From: Bordetella ansorpii
GTDB lineage: Bacteria > Pseudomonadota > Gammaproteobacteria > Burkholderiales > Burkholderiaceae_B
Length of the DNA: 64,000 nt
Direction: 5' to 3'
NCBI RefSeq assembly: GCF_900078315.1
Contig: NZ_FKBS01000014.1
Span: forward strand, 184,802 to 248,801
Positions 56,612 through 64,000 of this stretch are shown here, piece after piece. Every line of letters starts with the position of its first letter. The first letter of the stretch is position 1. Below the pieces are notes generated by a model that had not been told where the DNA came from, did not search any database, and was given only the letters and a program-made list of their open reading frames with translations. Both the position numbers and the translations under genes were made by a program.

Positions 56612-57664
56612 ATGATCATGGCGGACGGCAAGAGCAGGACACGGACGGTGGAGCGCGATATGGCGGAACTGCACCACTGCCTTGGGGAATGGGCGGATGG
56701 CGCGCACGCGGGCTTGGCGTTGAAGCGCCTGGTGGAGGCGGGCTGGGGCGATTTGCCCATGCCCGCATCGGGTCGGACGCTCGAGCGCTGGGCAGTGCTG
56801 GCGGCGGTCGGTGAGCGTGACCTGGTGTTGGCCAAGTTGCTGGAGAGTCATGCCGATGCGCTGGCCATCTTGCACGAATTGCGCGGCGCGGCGTGTGCAT
56901 CGCCGGGGCAGACCTGGGCGGTGTGGTGCGCGGAGCCGCCCGATCGCCGCCTGGAATTCCGCCACGGCGGGCAAGAGGGCGTCACTTTGCATGGCGTGAA
57001 GGCATGGTGCTCCGCCGCGCAATGGGTCACGCACGCGGTGGTCAGCGGCTGGAACGGCCGTGGCGAGCCTTGCCTGGCGGCCGTGGACATGTCGCAGCCC
57101 GAAGTACGCGCCACCACGCAGGGCTGGCATGCCGTGGGCATGGCGGGCACCGCCAGTGGCGACGTCCAATTCGACGGCGCTCGCGCTATTGCCCTGGGTG
57201 AACCTCGTGCCTACACCGAGCGGCCGGGTTTCATGCATGGCGCTGCCGGTGTGGCGGCCTGTTGGTATGGCGGGGCGGCGGGCATTGCGCGCCATTTGCA
57301 TCGGCTTGCCCGGCGGCGGCAGGACGATGCTTTCGTGCAGGCGCATCTGGGGGCGGTGGATGTGGCGCTGGCGCAGGCGGCCAGCTTGCTGCGCGGCGCC
57401 GCCGCGAGTATCGATGCCTCCCCGTTCGATAACTGTGCTGTGCCGGTTCAGCGGGCTCGTCTGGCTGTCGAAGCGACCGTGCAGACCGTGCTGGAGCGCG
57501 CGCCGCGTGCCCTGGGCGCCGGGCCGCTGTGCAAGGATGCCGGCCTGGCGCGCCTGTTTGCCGACCTGCCCGTATACCTGCGTCAGAGCCACGCGGAACG
57601 CGATCTTGCCGCGCACGGCAAGGCAATGGCCATGCTGCCAGCGGAGCCGGCATGGACGCTGTAG
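56612..57664 (+). CDS. Acyl-CoA dehydrogenase-like protein (first gene of four-gene cassette)
   Basis: A 350-residue protein with acyl-CoA-dehydrogenase-type organisation: N-terminal helices, a middle beta domain (EGVTLHGVKAWCSAAQWVTHAVV, WHAVGMAGTASGDVQFDGARA) and a C-terminal four-helix domain (AGIARHLHRLARRRQDDAFVQAHLGAVDVALA). It is about 30 residues shorter than standard members. The normal catalytic Glu is not obvious. ATG 56612 or 56618 are both possible. It overlaps the deacetylase gene by 13 bp. Confidence 0.78.
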   Translation: MIMADGKSRTRTVERDMAELHHCLGEWADGAHAGLALKRLVEAGWGDLPMPASGRTLERWAVLAAVGERDLVLAKLLESHADALAILHELRGAACASPGQTWAVWCAEPPDRRLEFRHGGQEGVTLHGVKAWCSAAQWVTHAVVSGWNGRGEPCLAAVDMSQPEVRATTQGWHAVGMAGTASGDVQFDGARAIALGEPRAYTERPGFMHGAAGVAACWYGGAAGIARHLHRLARRRQDDAFVQAHLGAVDVALAQAASLLRGAAASIDASPFDNCAVPVQRARLAVEATVQTVLERAPRALGAGPLCKDAGLARLFADLPVYLRQSHAERDLAAHGKAMAMLPAEPAWTL

Positions 57665-58410
57665 TGCCACGGCTTATTCTTGGGGAAGGGACGGCCGAGT
57701 CCCGCTGGCAGGCGTGGATGCAATCCCATCCCGTGATGCACGCCGATGCGGCAGCGTTGCTGCGGGATAGCGGCATCGTGCACGTCGTGGCGCCGCATCC
57801 CGATGATGAGATCCTCGCATGTGCGGGGTTGATCCGGCGATGGCATGCGTTGGGTGCCGCGATCCACATCATCGCCGTCACGGACGGCGAAGCCAGCCAC
57901 CCCGGTTCGCGGCAGTGGTCGCCCTCGCAATTGGCGGCCGAGCGCTCGCGTGAGAGCGAGCAGGCATTGGCGGCATTGAATGTGCCGGCTACCCGGACAC
58001 GCCTGGCGCTGCCGGATGGACAAGTCGCGGCCCGCGAACAGGAACTGGTGCAGCGCTTGTCCCAGTGGCTGTCGCCGGGCGGCCTGGTCATCGCACCCTG
58101 GAGTCTGGATGGCCATCCAGACCACGAAGCGGCGGGCCGGGCCAGCCGGCATGCCGCGAGTGCCAAGGAATGCCGGTGTCTCGAAGCGCCGATCTGGGGA
58201 TGGCATTGGGCCGCCCCCGAGGACGGCAGCTTTCCGTGGCCCAGGGCGGTGGCGGTGCGGCTGGGCGAGGATGACCTGCGCGCCAAGCACCGCGCCATCG
58301 CGCAGTTTCGCAGTCAGCTCGAGCCCGATCCCAGCACGGGGAATGCGCCGATCCTGCCCGGATTCGCATTGGCTCGCGTGTTGCGTCCGTTCGAGGTGCT
58401 GCTGCGATGA
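57652..58410 (+). CDS. PIG-L family deacetylase
   Basis: A 252-residue zinc deacetylase of the LmbE/PIG-L family. Motif VVAPHPDDEILACAGL near residue 45 and SLDGHPDHEAAGRAS near residue 150 hold the zinc ligands. Family members deacetylate GlcNAc-containing lipids or small thiols. The ATG overlaps the dehydrogenase-like gene; its stop overlaps the methyltransferase ATG by 4 bp. Confidence 0.9.
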   Translation: MDAVVPRLILGEGTAESRWQAWMQSHPVMHADAAALLRDSGIVHVVAPHPDDEILACAGLIRRWHALGAAIHIIAVTDGEASHPGSRQWSPSQLAAERSRESEQALAALNVPATRTRLALPDGQVAAREQELVQRLSQWLSPGGLVIAPWSLDGHPDHEAAGRASRHAASAKECRCLEAPIWGWHWAAPEDGSFPWPRAVAVRLGEDDLRAKHRAIAQFRSQLEPDPSTGNAPILPGFALARVLRPFEVLLR

Positions 58411-58988
58411 CCGACTTCGATGCGATGTACCGCCTCGAATCCGATCCGTGGCGGTTGCGGACGGAGTGGTACGAGCGCCGCAAGCTTGACCTGCTCATGG
58501 CCTGTCTGCCACGGCAACGCTACGGGCAGGCCCTGGATCTGGGATGCGGGGAGGGCGAGGCCGTACGGCGCCTGGCCAGCCGTTGCGACCGGGTATACGC
58601 CGTCGACGGGTCGGATGCCGCCGTCGCGCGATGCCGTCAGTGGATCGAGCAATCGGGCAGCACGCACGTCAGCGCGCATGCGCTGCAACTGCCGTGGCAG
58701 TGGCCCGCGGGCACGCTGGACTCGACGGACCTGATCGTGGTGTCCGAGTTGGCCTACTACCTCGACGATCGCGACCTCGATGTCTTTGTGGGCCAATGCC
58801 TGCGCTGCCTGGCGCCAGGAGGGGACTGGGTGATGTGCCACTACACCGAAGACTTTCATGACCGCCGCCAGGCGACCTCGCGCGTGCATTCACGCGTGGA
58901 CGCCCTGTCGGGGTTCGGCCGGATCGTCATGCATGAGGACGCGCGTTTCCGCCTGGACGTCTGGCGCAAGCCGGGAGGCGCGGAATGA
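58407..58988 (+). CDS. Class I SAM-dependent methyltransferase (NodS-like)
   Basis: A 193-residue methyltransferase. Motif I is ALDLGCGEGEAVRRLA near residue 43, followed by VYAVDGSDAAVA. The start MTDFDAMYRLESDPWRLRTEWYERRK resembles NodS, which N-methylates deacetylated chito-oligosaccharides. Together with the deacetylase this suggests methylation of the freed amine. Its stop overlaps the glycosyltransferase ATG by 4 bp. Confidence 0.87.
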   Translation: MTDFDAMYRLESDPWRLRTEWYERRKLDLLMACLPRQRYGQALDLGCGEGEAVRRLASRCDRVYAVDGSDAAVARCRQWIEQSGSTHVSAHALQLPWQWPAGTLDSTDLIVVSELAYYLDDRDLDVFVGQCLRCLAPGGDWVMCHYTEDFHDRRQATSRVHSRVDALSGFGRIVMHEDARFRLDVWRKPGGAE

Positions 58989-59698
58989 TCGGGATCTGTA
59001 TTCCGGCGCACGATGAAGAGGACTACATCGACCGTTGCCTGGCATCGGTGGTGGGCGCCTCGCGCCATGAAGGCTTGAACGGAGAACCCGTCGAGATCGT
59101 GGTGGTGCTGGATGCCTGCGGCGACGGCACGGCGGAACGAGCCAGCGCCTGGGGCGTCACCCTGTTGCCGGTGCACCATCGCAACGTCGGCGTGGCGCGT
59201 GCCGTTGGCGCCACGCACTTGATCGAGGCGGGAGCACGCTGGCTGGCCTTTACGGACGCCGATACGCGGGTATCCGAATCATGGTTGACGGATCAGTTGG
59301 CCCTGCGCGCCGAGGTGGTGTGCGGAACCGTCGGCGTCACGGATTGGGACAGCCATGGCATACATGCCGAAACGGCGCGAGCGGGCTTTCTCGCCGCCTA
59401 TCAGGACCGGGAGGGGCATCGCCATGTGCATGGGGCCAACCTGGGCATCGACGTGCAGGCTTATCTGCGGATCGGCGGTTTCGAGGCGCTGGCCTGCAGC
59501 GAGGACCAGGCTTTGGTGGATCGCTTCGAGCGGGCCGGGGCGGTGATCGCATGGTCGGCACGCCCCAGGGTCACGACCAGCGCGAGAGCCTATTCCCGCG
59601 TGACGGGGGGCTTCGCCACGACACTGCGGCAGGCCTGGTGCAGCGATGCGGCTGGCGCCGACCGGCCCTCGGGCGAAGCGGTGCGCATGCCCGCCTGA
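58985..59698 (+). CDS. Family 2 glycosyltransferase
   Basis: A 237-residue GT-A glycosyltransferase. Donor site: ICIPAHDEEDYIDRCLASV, VLDACGDGTAERA, and the DxD motif as FTDADTRV near residue 92. No membrane segment, so cytosolic. It closes the four-gene cassette; a hairpin terminator follows. Confidence 0.9.
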   Translation: MIGICIPAHDEEDYIDRCLASVVGASRHEGLNGEPVEIVVVLDACGDGTAERASAWGVTLLPVHHRNVGVARAVGATHLIEAGARWLAFTDADTRVSESWLTDQLALRAEVVCGTVGVTDWDSHGIHAETARAGFLAAYQDREGHRHVHGANLGIDVQAYLRIGGFEALACSEDQALVDRFERAGAVIAWSARPRVTTSARAYSRVTGGFATTLRQAWCSDAAGADRPSGEAVRMPA

Positions 59699-59723
59699 CG
59701 CCCTTGCCGCAGAGCGGAAAAAC

Positions 59724-59761
59724 AAACGTCCCAAGGCCGAAACAGCGGTCTTGGGACGTTT
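59724..59761 (+). terminator. Terminator-like hairpin after the glycosyltransferase gene
   Basis: AAACGTCCCAAG and CTTGGGACGTTT form a perfect 12-bp stem around 14 nt. It lies 25 bp past the stop and just before the tandem repeats. The T tail is short, so termination may be partial. Confidence 0.75.
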
Positions 59762-59773
59762 GCCTTACTGCGA

Positions 59774-60050
59774 CTTCAATACTGCACAACAGCTACTGCT
59801 TCAAGCTCGGGTATGCGAAACAACGACTGCACTTGCTACTGCTGACTGCATACTGCGCAACAACCACTGCACTACAACTGCTTCAAGCTTGGGCACTGCG
59901 AGACAACGACTGCATTTGCTACGACTTCAACTACGTACTGCCAACAACAACTGCGGTACTGCAACAACATCGAACTTGGGTACTGCGGAAAACAACGACT
60001 GCACTTGCGGGTACTTCAACTCAGGCACTACACGACAACAACTGCACAAC
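59774..60050. repeat. Degenerate tandem-repeat array, unit about 42 bp
   Basis: About 280 bp of CAA- and ACTGC-rich sequence. The block ACAAC-N-ACTGC or a near match recurs about eight times, and CTTCAA starts many units. Two units together give a higher-order period of 82-87 bp (CTTGGG/CTCGGG at 59806, 59888, 59975). Base composition differs sharply from the GC-rich flanks. No convincing reading frame. Bounded by hairpins at 59724-59761 and 60058-60096. Function unknown. Confidence 0.8.
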
Positions 60051-60057
60051 ATCGGGG

Positions 60058-60096
60058 CGCCATGTCCGGGCAGGCGCTGCTCGCGGGGACATGGCG
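60058..60096. other. Inverted repeat closing the tandem array
   Basis: CGCCATGTCC (60058) pairs with GGACATGGCG (60087) around 19 nt. It lies directly after the tandem repeats and before the small protein gene, which is convergent to the cassette. Possibly a terminator for the minus-strand gene. 60097-60194 is GC-rich and shows no gene. Confidence 0.55.
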
Positions 60097-60194
60097 GGCG
60101 GCGCGGGTGAGGCCGGGCCGCGTGACCGCCGGGACGTGAGTGGACCGGGCTGGGCGGGAGATCGGTCGCCGCCCGGTACGCACGTCGGGACGGC

Positions 60195-60428
60195 TTACCA
60201 GTGCGAACCGCTGAAGCGCGCGTTCTGGGCGCGGGCGCGGTTCATCGTTTCGTGGACTTCGTCAAAAAAGGCGAACAGATTGCCGATCGCGCGGGCAACA
60301 CCCGAAACGGCGGACATCAGCACGTTTTGGGCACGCAGGGACGAAGGGTTTTCCATTGCGCCACGCAGCAGGTCACGTTCCAGCGCATCGGTCAGACGGC
60401 TATTGGTGTTCAGGCTCAGGTCGCTCAT
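60195..60428 (-). CDS. Small hypothetical protein (77 residues)
   Basis: A 77-residue protein starting MSDLSLNTNSRLTDALERDL and containing VARAIGNLFAFFDEVHETMN. It is mostly amphipathic helix, with no signal peptide. A GGAG site lies 6 bp before the ATG. I do not recognise the family with certainty; similar short proteins seem typical of Bordetella-type genomes. The well-formed promoter with twin palindromes argues it is real and regulated. Confidence 0.75.
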   Translation of the reverse strand: MSDLSLNTNSRLTDALERDLLRGAMENPSSLRAQNVLMSAVSGVARAIGNLFAFFDEVHETMNRARAQNARFSGSHW

Positions 60429-60460
60429 GGTGGACTCCAGTTGGTCTATCAGTAGAAACG

Positions 60461-60513
60461 ATTATAGGGATAACCCTAGATCGAGCGCAAGCAGAATTTA
60501 GGGGAAAACCCTA
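60461..60513 (-). promoter_or_regulatory. Promoter with two TAGGG-N4/5-CCCTA operators
   Basis: On the minus strand, -35 TTGCGC (60485-60490) and -10 TATAAT (60461-60466) are 18 bp apart. The palindrome TAGGGTTATCCCTA (60465-60478) fills the spacer and touches the -10. A second copy, TAGGGTTTTCCCCTA (60499-60513), lies about 34 bp upstream. This is the layout of a repressed promoter with an auxiliary operator. Confidence 0.65.
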
Positions 60514-60820
60514 GGTGTGGCGAAAACGCACTTTTCCACAGGCAAGCCAGCGCCGCTTCTCCGACGAACCAGATCCGCGTAGAGCCTGTTGATTCAATGA
60601 AATTGCTTATAAATCAACGGGTTGATTGTTGTTTGGGTGGCTGGGGAGACTTTCGGGTGTGCTGCGAGCCCGTGAGAAATGCCGTGTCGGCGGCACGCAA
60701 CATCAGGGGATCGGTGGGCCGGCCGGGTCGCCGGCGTACCCCGCTATTGACCAAGACATGTCATCTGAAGGTTCTTGGCCGCCAGCGGTCAGGCGGCGAT
60801 CGGAGGGCGCCCCGTTCTGA
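60514..60820. other. Intergenic region with GTTGATT repeats
   Basis: No gene is seen. GTTGATT at 60588 pairs with AATCAAC at 60612, and GTTGATT recurs at 60621. The stretch 60585-60640 is AT-rich and foreign-looking against its flanks. No tRNA end or integrase is recognisable. Confidence 0.4.
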
Positions 60821-61669
60821 TCAGCCGTTGCGGATCCGCCGGGCCGCATCAGCCAGTTCACCAGCCGTCAGTCCGATAGGCCCGATGCCGGCCTCGACCA
60901 GCCGGTCGGCTGCCGCGCCATGCAGCCAGACGGCGCCCGGTACCGCTTGGTCCAATGGGATGCGTTGCGCGATCAGGCTGCCCATCATGCCGGCCAGCAC
61001 GTCGCCCGTGCCTGCCGTGGCCAGGCCGGGATTGCCAGTGGTGTTGATGGCGCAGTGCCCGTCCGGGCGGCATACCAGCGTGCCGGCGCCTTTCAGCACG
61101 ATCCACGCGGCGTAGCGGCGGGCCAGGGCCTGCGCCGCTTCGGGGCGGTTGGCCTGCACGTCGGCGGTGGTGCAGCCCAGCAGCCGGGCGGCTTCGGCGG
61201 GGTGGGGCGTCAGCGCCACGGGCGCCTGGCCCCATTGCGCGGCCACCGTGCCCTGGGCCAGCAGGTTCAGCGCATCGGCGTCCAACACCATCGACGCCTG
61301 GCCGCGCCGCGCGAACAGGGTGGATAGCGCCTTGGCAGCCAATGGGCCGGTGCCCAGGCCGCAACCTGCCACCCAGGTCGTGATACCCAGGTCGGCGCCG
61401 GCAAGCAAGCTGTCCGCGTCGCGCAGCATCAACTCCAGTTGCATGGGGTCGCAAGCCAGGGGCGGACTTGCCTGCGCGAAGCCCACGAATACCTTGCCCG
61501 CGCCGGTGCGCAACGCGGCGCGTCCGGCCAGCAGCGCCGCACCCGCCATGCCGGGGCCTCCGCCCAGCACGGCCAGCGTGCCATGCGTGCCCTTGTGCGA
61601 GTCGTCGGCGCGTGCGGTGAACAGCGCGGGCAGATGCTCGCGCAGGATAGGAGCGGGCGTAGTGTTCAT
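60821..61669 (-). CDS. nnrD: ADP/ATP-dependent NAD(P)H-hydrate dehydratase
   Basis: A 282-residue ribokinase-fold enzyme that repairs hydrated NAD(P)H. Motifs: [59 protein letters not shown] and the catalytic Asp in [18 protein letters not shown]. It is stand-alone, without the NnrE epimerase domain seen in the fused E. coli form. Starts at MNTTPAP. Confidence 0.93.
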   Translation of the reverse strand: MNTTPAPILREHLPALFTARADDSHKGTHGTLAVLGGGPGMAGAALLAGRAALRTGAGKVFVGFAQASPPLACDPMQLELMLRDADSLLAGADLGITTWVAGCGLGTGPLAAKALSTLFARRGQASMVLDADALNLLAQGTVAAQWGQAPVALTPHPAEAARLLGCTTADVQANRPEAAQALARRYAAWIVLKGAGTLVCRPDGHCAINTTGNPGLATAGTGDVLAGMMGSLIAQRIPLDQAVPGAVWLHGAAADRLVEAGIGPIGLTAGELADAARRIRNG

Positions 61670-61885
61670 GGGCTGATACGTCGGGCGGGCAGGCGGTGGA
61701 CGATCCCTCTATAGTGCCTGATGTGGGGGCTTGGCCCCTACGCCGGGGTCGGCGGGATGGCGCTTCACGCGGCGCCGCCCCTCCGAGGCCGCCCGGCGTC
61801 GACAACATGCCTTTCGTGCGCTCCGGCGTGCGGCGCGAAAAGAAAAATGCGGGTCATGGCCCGCAACATATCCAGGAGACCAACG

Positions 61886-62719
61886 ATGCTCAATTCCGAG
61901 CTGGATCATTACGCTCATTATCAATCGCTCAAGTTACGCCGCCACCCGCATGGCGTGCTGGAAGTCATCATGGGATCGCCCCAGCATCAGCCGGGCCGCC
62001 TGTCCACGGCCGATGACCGCATGCATCGCGAGCTGGCCGACATCTGGCGCGACGTCGACACCGATCCCGACACGCGCGCCGTGGTGCTGCGTGGCGAAGG
62101 CAAGGGCTTCTCCGGGGGCGGCGACCTGGACCTGGTGCAGCAGATGGCCGACGACTTCGAGATCCGCGCCCGCGTGTGGCGCGAGGCGCGCGACCTGGTC
62201 TACAACGTGATCAATTGCGGCAAGCCCATCGTGTCGGCCATGCATGGCGCGGCAGTGGGGGCGGGGCTGGTGGCGGGCCTGCTGGCCGACATCTCGATCG
62301 CCACGCGCGATGCGCGCATCATCGACGGCCATACCCGGCTGGGCGTGGCGGCGGGCGACCATGCCGCCATCGTCTGGCCCCTGCTGTGCGGCATGGCCAA
62401 GGCCAAATACTACTTGCTGCTGTGCGAGACGGTCAGCGGGGAAGAGGCCGAGCGCATCGGCCTGGTGTCGCTGTGCGTGGACGAGGCGGACCTGCTGCCG
62501 CGCGCGTTCGAGGTAGCCAATCGTCTGGCCACGGGGTCGCAGACGGCCATCCGCTGGACCAAGTATGCATTGAACAACTGGCTGCGGCAGGCGGGGCCCA
62601 GCTTCGATACGTCGTTGGCGCTGGAGTTCATGGGCTTTGCCGGGCCGGACGTGCGGGAAGGCATCCAATCGCTGCGCGAACGGCGGCCGCCGAACTTCAC
62701 GTCGAACGCGCCGTTCTGA
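61886..62719 (+). CDS. Enoyl-CoA hydratase/isomerase family protein, atypical active site
   Basis: A 277-residue crotonase. The CoA oxyanion region reads [15 protein letters not shown] and [23 protein letters not shown]. Where true hydratases have two glutamates, this protein has Val in GAGLVAGL and Asp in IIDGHTRLG, followed by [13 protein letters not shown]. The ATG at 61886 follows CCAGGAGACC. It may act on an unusual acyl-CoA. Confidence 0.9.
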   Translation: MLNSELDHYAHYQSLKLRRHPHGVLEVIMGSPQHQPGRLSTADDRMHRELADIWRDVDTDPDTRAVVLRGEGKGFSGGGDLDLVQQMADDFEIRARVWREARDLVYNVINCGKPIVSAMHGAAVGAGLVAGLLADISIATRDARIIDGHTRLGVAAGDHAAIVWPLLCGMAKAKYYLLLCETVSGEEAERIGLVSLCVDEADLLPRAFEVANRLATGSQTAIRWTKYALNNWLRQAGPSFDTSLALEFMGFAGPDVREGIQSLRERRPPNFTSNAPF

Positions 62720-62739
62720 TGCGGGTGCGCCGGCTGCCG

Positions 62740-63504
62740 CTATTTCTTCTCGAAGAACTTCGCGAACGCCTGCTGGGCCTCGGGCGTGGCCAGCCGCTGG
62801 CGGAACGCATCGGCTTCTACCGATAACGTGTCGTGCAGCGCTGCCCGGTCCGCGCGCCGCATCAGCGACTTGCTGATGCGCAGCGAACCGGCGGGCAGCG
62901 CGGCCAACTGCGCGGCGGTGGCCTGGGCCGCTGCCAGCGCACCGCCCGCCGGCGTCACACTGGTGACCAGGCCCGCCTCGCAGGCCTCGCGGGCATCGAT
63001 GGCCTTGCCCAGCAGCAGCCATTGCGCCGCTTTGCGGGCGCCCGCCAGCCGCGCCATCATCAGGCTGGAGCCGCCTTCCGGACAAAGACCCAGCGACGTG
63101 AACGGCATGCGCAGCGTGGCGTTGTCGGCCGCATGCACGAAGTCGCAGTGCTGCAGCAGCGTCACGCCCACGCCGATGGCGTAGCCTTCGACCGCCGCGA
63201 TCACCGGCACGTCCAGGTCGATCAGCGCGCGCAGGAAAGCCAGGCCCGCGCTGTCGCCCGCCGGCCGGTTGGGTTGCGCCTGGAAATCGCGCAGGTCGTT
63301 GCCCGCGGTGAAGTGCGTGCCCGCGCCGGTCAGGATCACGGCGGCCAGGCCGGGATCGTCGTTGGCGCGCTTCAGCTGCACGGTCAGTTCGCCGTAGGCG
63401 GCCAGGTGCAGGGCATTGCGGCGCTCGGGGCGGTTGATGGTCAGCGTCAGCACCGCGCCTTCACGCGCGCTGACCACGCCGGTGTCTTCTGCGGGGGCGT
63501 TCAT
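62740..63504 (-). CDS. Enoyl-CoA hydratase/isomerase family protein
   Basis: A 254-residue crotonase with FTAGNDLRDF oxyanion region and SLGLCPEGGSSLMMARLAG, keeping the second-site Glu as in isomerase-type members; the first-site Glu is replaced (GVGVTLLQHCD). So a 3,2-enoyl-CoA isomerase role fits better than hydratase. Its ATG shares a base with the stop of the nitronate monooxygenase gene, so the two are coupled. Convergent with the previous gene. Confidence 0.9.
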   Translation of the reverse strand: MNAPAEDTGVVSAREGAVLTLTINRPERRNALHLAAYGELTVQLKRANDDPGLAAVILTGAGTHFTAGNDLRDFQAQPNRPAGDSAGLAFLRALIDLDVPVIAAVEGYAIGVGVTLLQHCDFVHAADNATLRMPFTSLGLCPEGGSSLMMARLAGARKAAQWLLLGKAIDAREACEAGLVTSVTPAGGALAAAQATAAQLAALPAGSLRISKSLMRRADRAALHDTLSVEADAFRQRLATPEAQQAFAKFFEKK

Positions 63505-64000
63505 CAGAAGGCTCCGGCGGCCAGGCGCGCGCGGGCGGCCGTGTACTCGGCGTGCAGCCGCGCCACGATCTCGCCGGCCGGCTGCACGCTGTCGATGGCG
63601 CCCACGCCCTGGCCCGCGCCCCAGATGTCCTTCCAGGGCTTGGTGCGCGAGCTGCCGAAGTTCGACGCGCCGGCCTCGGGCACGGGCAGGGCGGCGGGGT
63701 CCAGGCCCGCCGCGACGATGCTGGATTTCAGGTAGTTGCCCGGTATGCCGGTGAAGAAGGGGGTGTACAGGATGTCGGAGGCGCTGGCCTCGACGATGGC
63801 CTGCTTGTAGCCCTCGGCCGCATTGGCTTCGGCGCTGGCGATGAAGCGCGTGCCGATGTAGGCGAAGTCCGCGCCCATGGCCTGCGTGGCCAGGATGGCG
63901 TCGCCGGTCGCGATGGCGCCCGACAGGATCAGCGGGCCATCGTAGAAGCGGCGCACTTCGGATACCAGCGCCAGCGGGTTCAGGGTGCCGGCGTGGCCGC
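63504..64000 (-). CDS. Nitronate monooxygenase (partial, C-terminal part)
   Basis: The frame is open to the window edge, giving about 165 C-terminal residues. HAGTLNPLALVSEVRRFYDG and PLILSGAIATGDAILATQAMGADFAYIGTRFIAS match the FMN-binding barrel of nitronate monooxygenases (2-nitropropane dioxygenase family); the IWGAGQGVGAI end is typical. The N-terminal half lies beyond base 64000. An internal GTG at 63956 is not the true start. Confidence 0.9.
   Translation of the reverse strand, partial: GHAGTLNPLALVSEVRRFYDGPLILSGAIATGDAILATQAMGADFAYIGTRFIASAEANAAEGYKQAIVEASASDILYTPFFTGIPGNYLKSSIVAAGLDPAALPVPEAGASNFGSSRTKPWKDIWGAGQGVGAIDSVQPAGEIVARLHAEYTAARARLAAGAF

Noticed and set aside
59774-60050. 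CRISPR array
   Set aside because: Units are degenerate, of unequal length, with no identical direct repeat separated by unique spacers, and no cas genes nearby.
59646-60110. Protein-coding reading of the tandem array
   Set aside because: All three frames give low-complexity Thr/Asn/Leu-rich strings without a conserved pattern or a ribosome site.
60465-60478. Homing-endonuclease-like site (resembles the start of the I-SceI site)
   Set aside because: Only the first nine bases agree and the rest is a simple palindrome; an operator is the better reading.
60585-60640. tRNA gene or phage attachment site
   Set aside because: No cloverleaf, CCA end or integrase could be found; only short repeats are visible.

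Overview
The window is a gene-dense, high-GC chromosomal segment of a betaproteobacterium. It most resembles the family Alcaligenaceae (Bordetella/Achromobacter relatives). The grounds are two Bug-type (TctC) periplasmic binding proteins, the gph-rpe-apaG-mltA neighbourhood, a complete atpIBEFHAGDC operon followed by hemE-priA-rep, and family-typical small proteins and intergenic repeats. No rRNA, tRNA, CRISPR array, transposase or integrase was recognised. Assignments rest on reading the translated sequences; no database was searched.

Layout. 0-5 kb: a catabolic block (Bug protein, isocitrate lyase/PEP mutase-type lyase, TauD-type dioxygenase) behind an IclR regulator, with a divergent SDR. 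5-12 kb: a complete iron-uptake operon on the minus strand (FecI-like sigma, FecR-like regulator, TonB receptor with signalling domain, permease, ATPase, binding protein) with a candidate Fur box. 12-15 kb: a small secreted protein and a polar amino-acid ABC transporter. 15-19 kb: a LysR regulator divergent from a CoA-transferase, citryl-CoA-lyase-like, Bug-protein operon. 19-31 kb: housekeeping genes (ppiC, PQQ-type sugar dehydrogenase, trpE with a leader-peptide attenuator, gph, rpe, apaG, mltA, a ubiH-like gene, dsbC, a hydroxyacid dehydrogenase, ttcA, folB). 31-37 kb: an FAD oxidoreductase, a frameshifted foreign-looking gene, an M61 peptidase, a crotonase and a DUF1254 protein. 37-52 kb: the ATP synthase operon, a pseudo-receiver/Fis-type regulator, hemE, an AT-rich intergenic region with DnaA-box matches, priA and rep. 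52-55 kb: M20 peptidase, alpha/beta hydrolase and aspartoacylase-like genes. 55-60 kb: a 24-residue membrane microprotein, a membrane protein, and a translationally coupled four-gene cassette (acyl-CoA-dehydrogenase-like, PIG-L deacetylase, methyltransferase, glycosyltransferase). 60-64 kb: a degenerate tandem-repeat array, a small protein under a twin-palindrome promoter, nnrD, two crotonases and a truncated nitronate monooxygenase.

How the genes work together. The iron operon reads as one surface-signalling and import unit: the outer-membrane receptor would signal through FecR to the sigma factor and deliver cargo to the ABC importer. The catabolic blocks combine periplasmic solute capture with cytoplasmic CoA or lyase chemistry, each under a dedicated regulator. 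The atp operon carries extra repeats and hairpins around atpE and between atpD and atpC that may set subunit stoichiometry.

The most interesting items are the trpE leader peptide (four Trp codons, a terminator and a competing antiterminator pairing), the deacetylase/methyltransferase/glycosyltransferase cassette, the repeat array bounded by hairpins next to it, the twin TAGGG-N4/5-CCCTA operator, and the DnaA-box-bearing hemE-priA gap.
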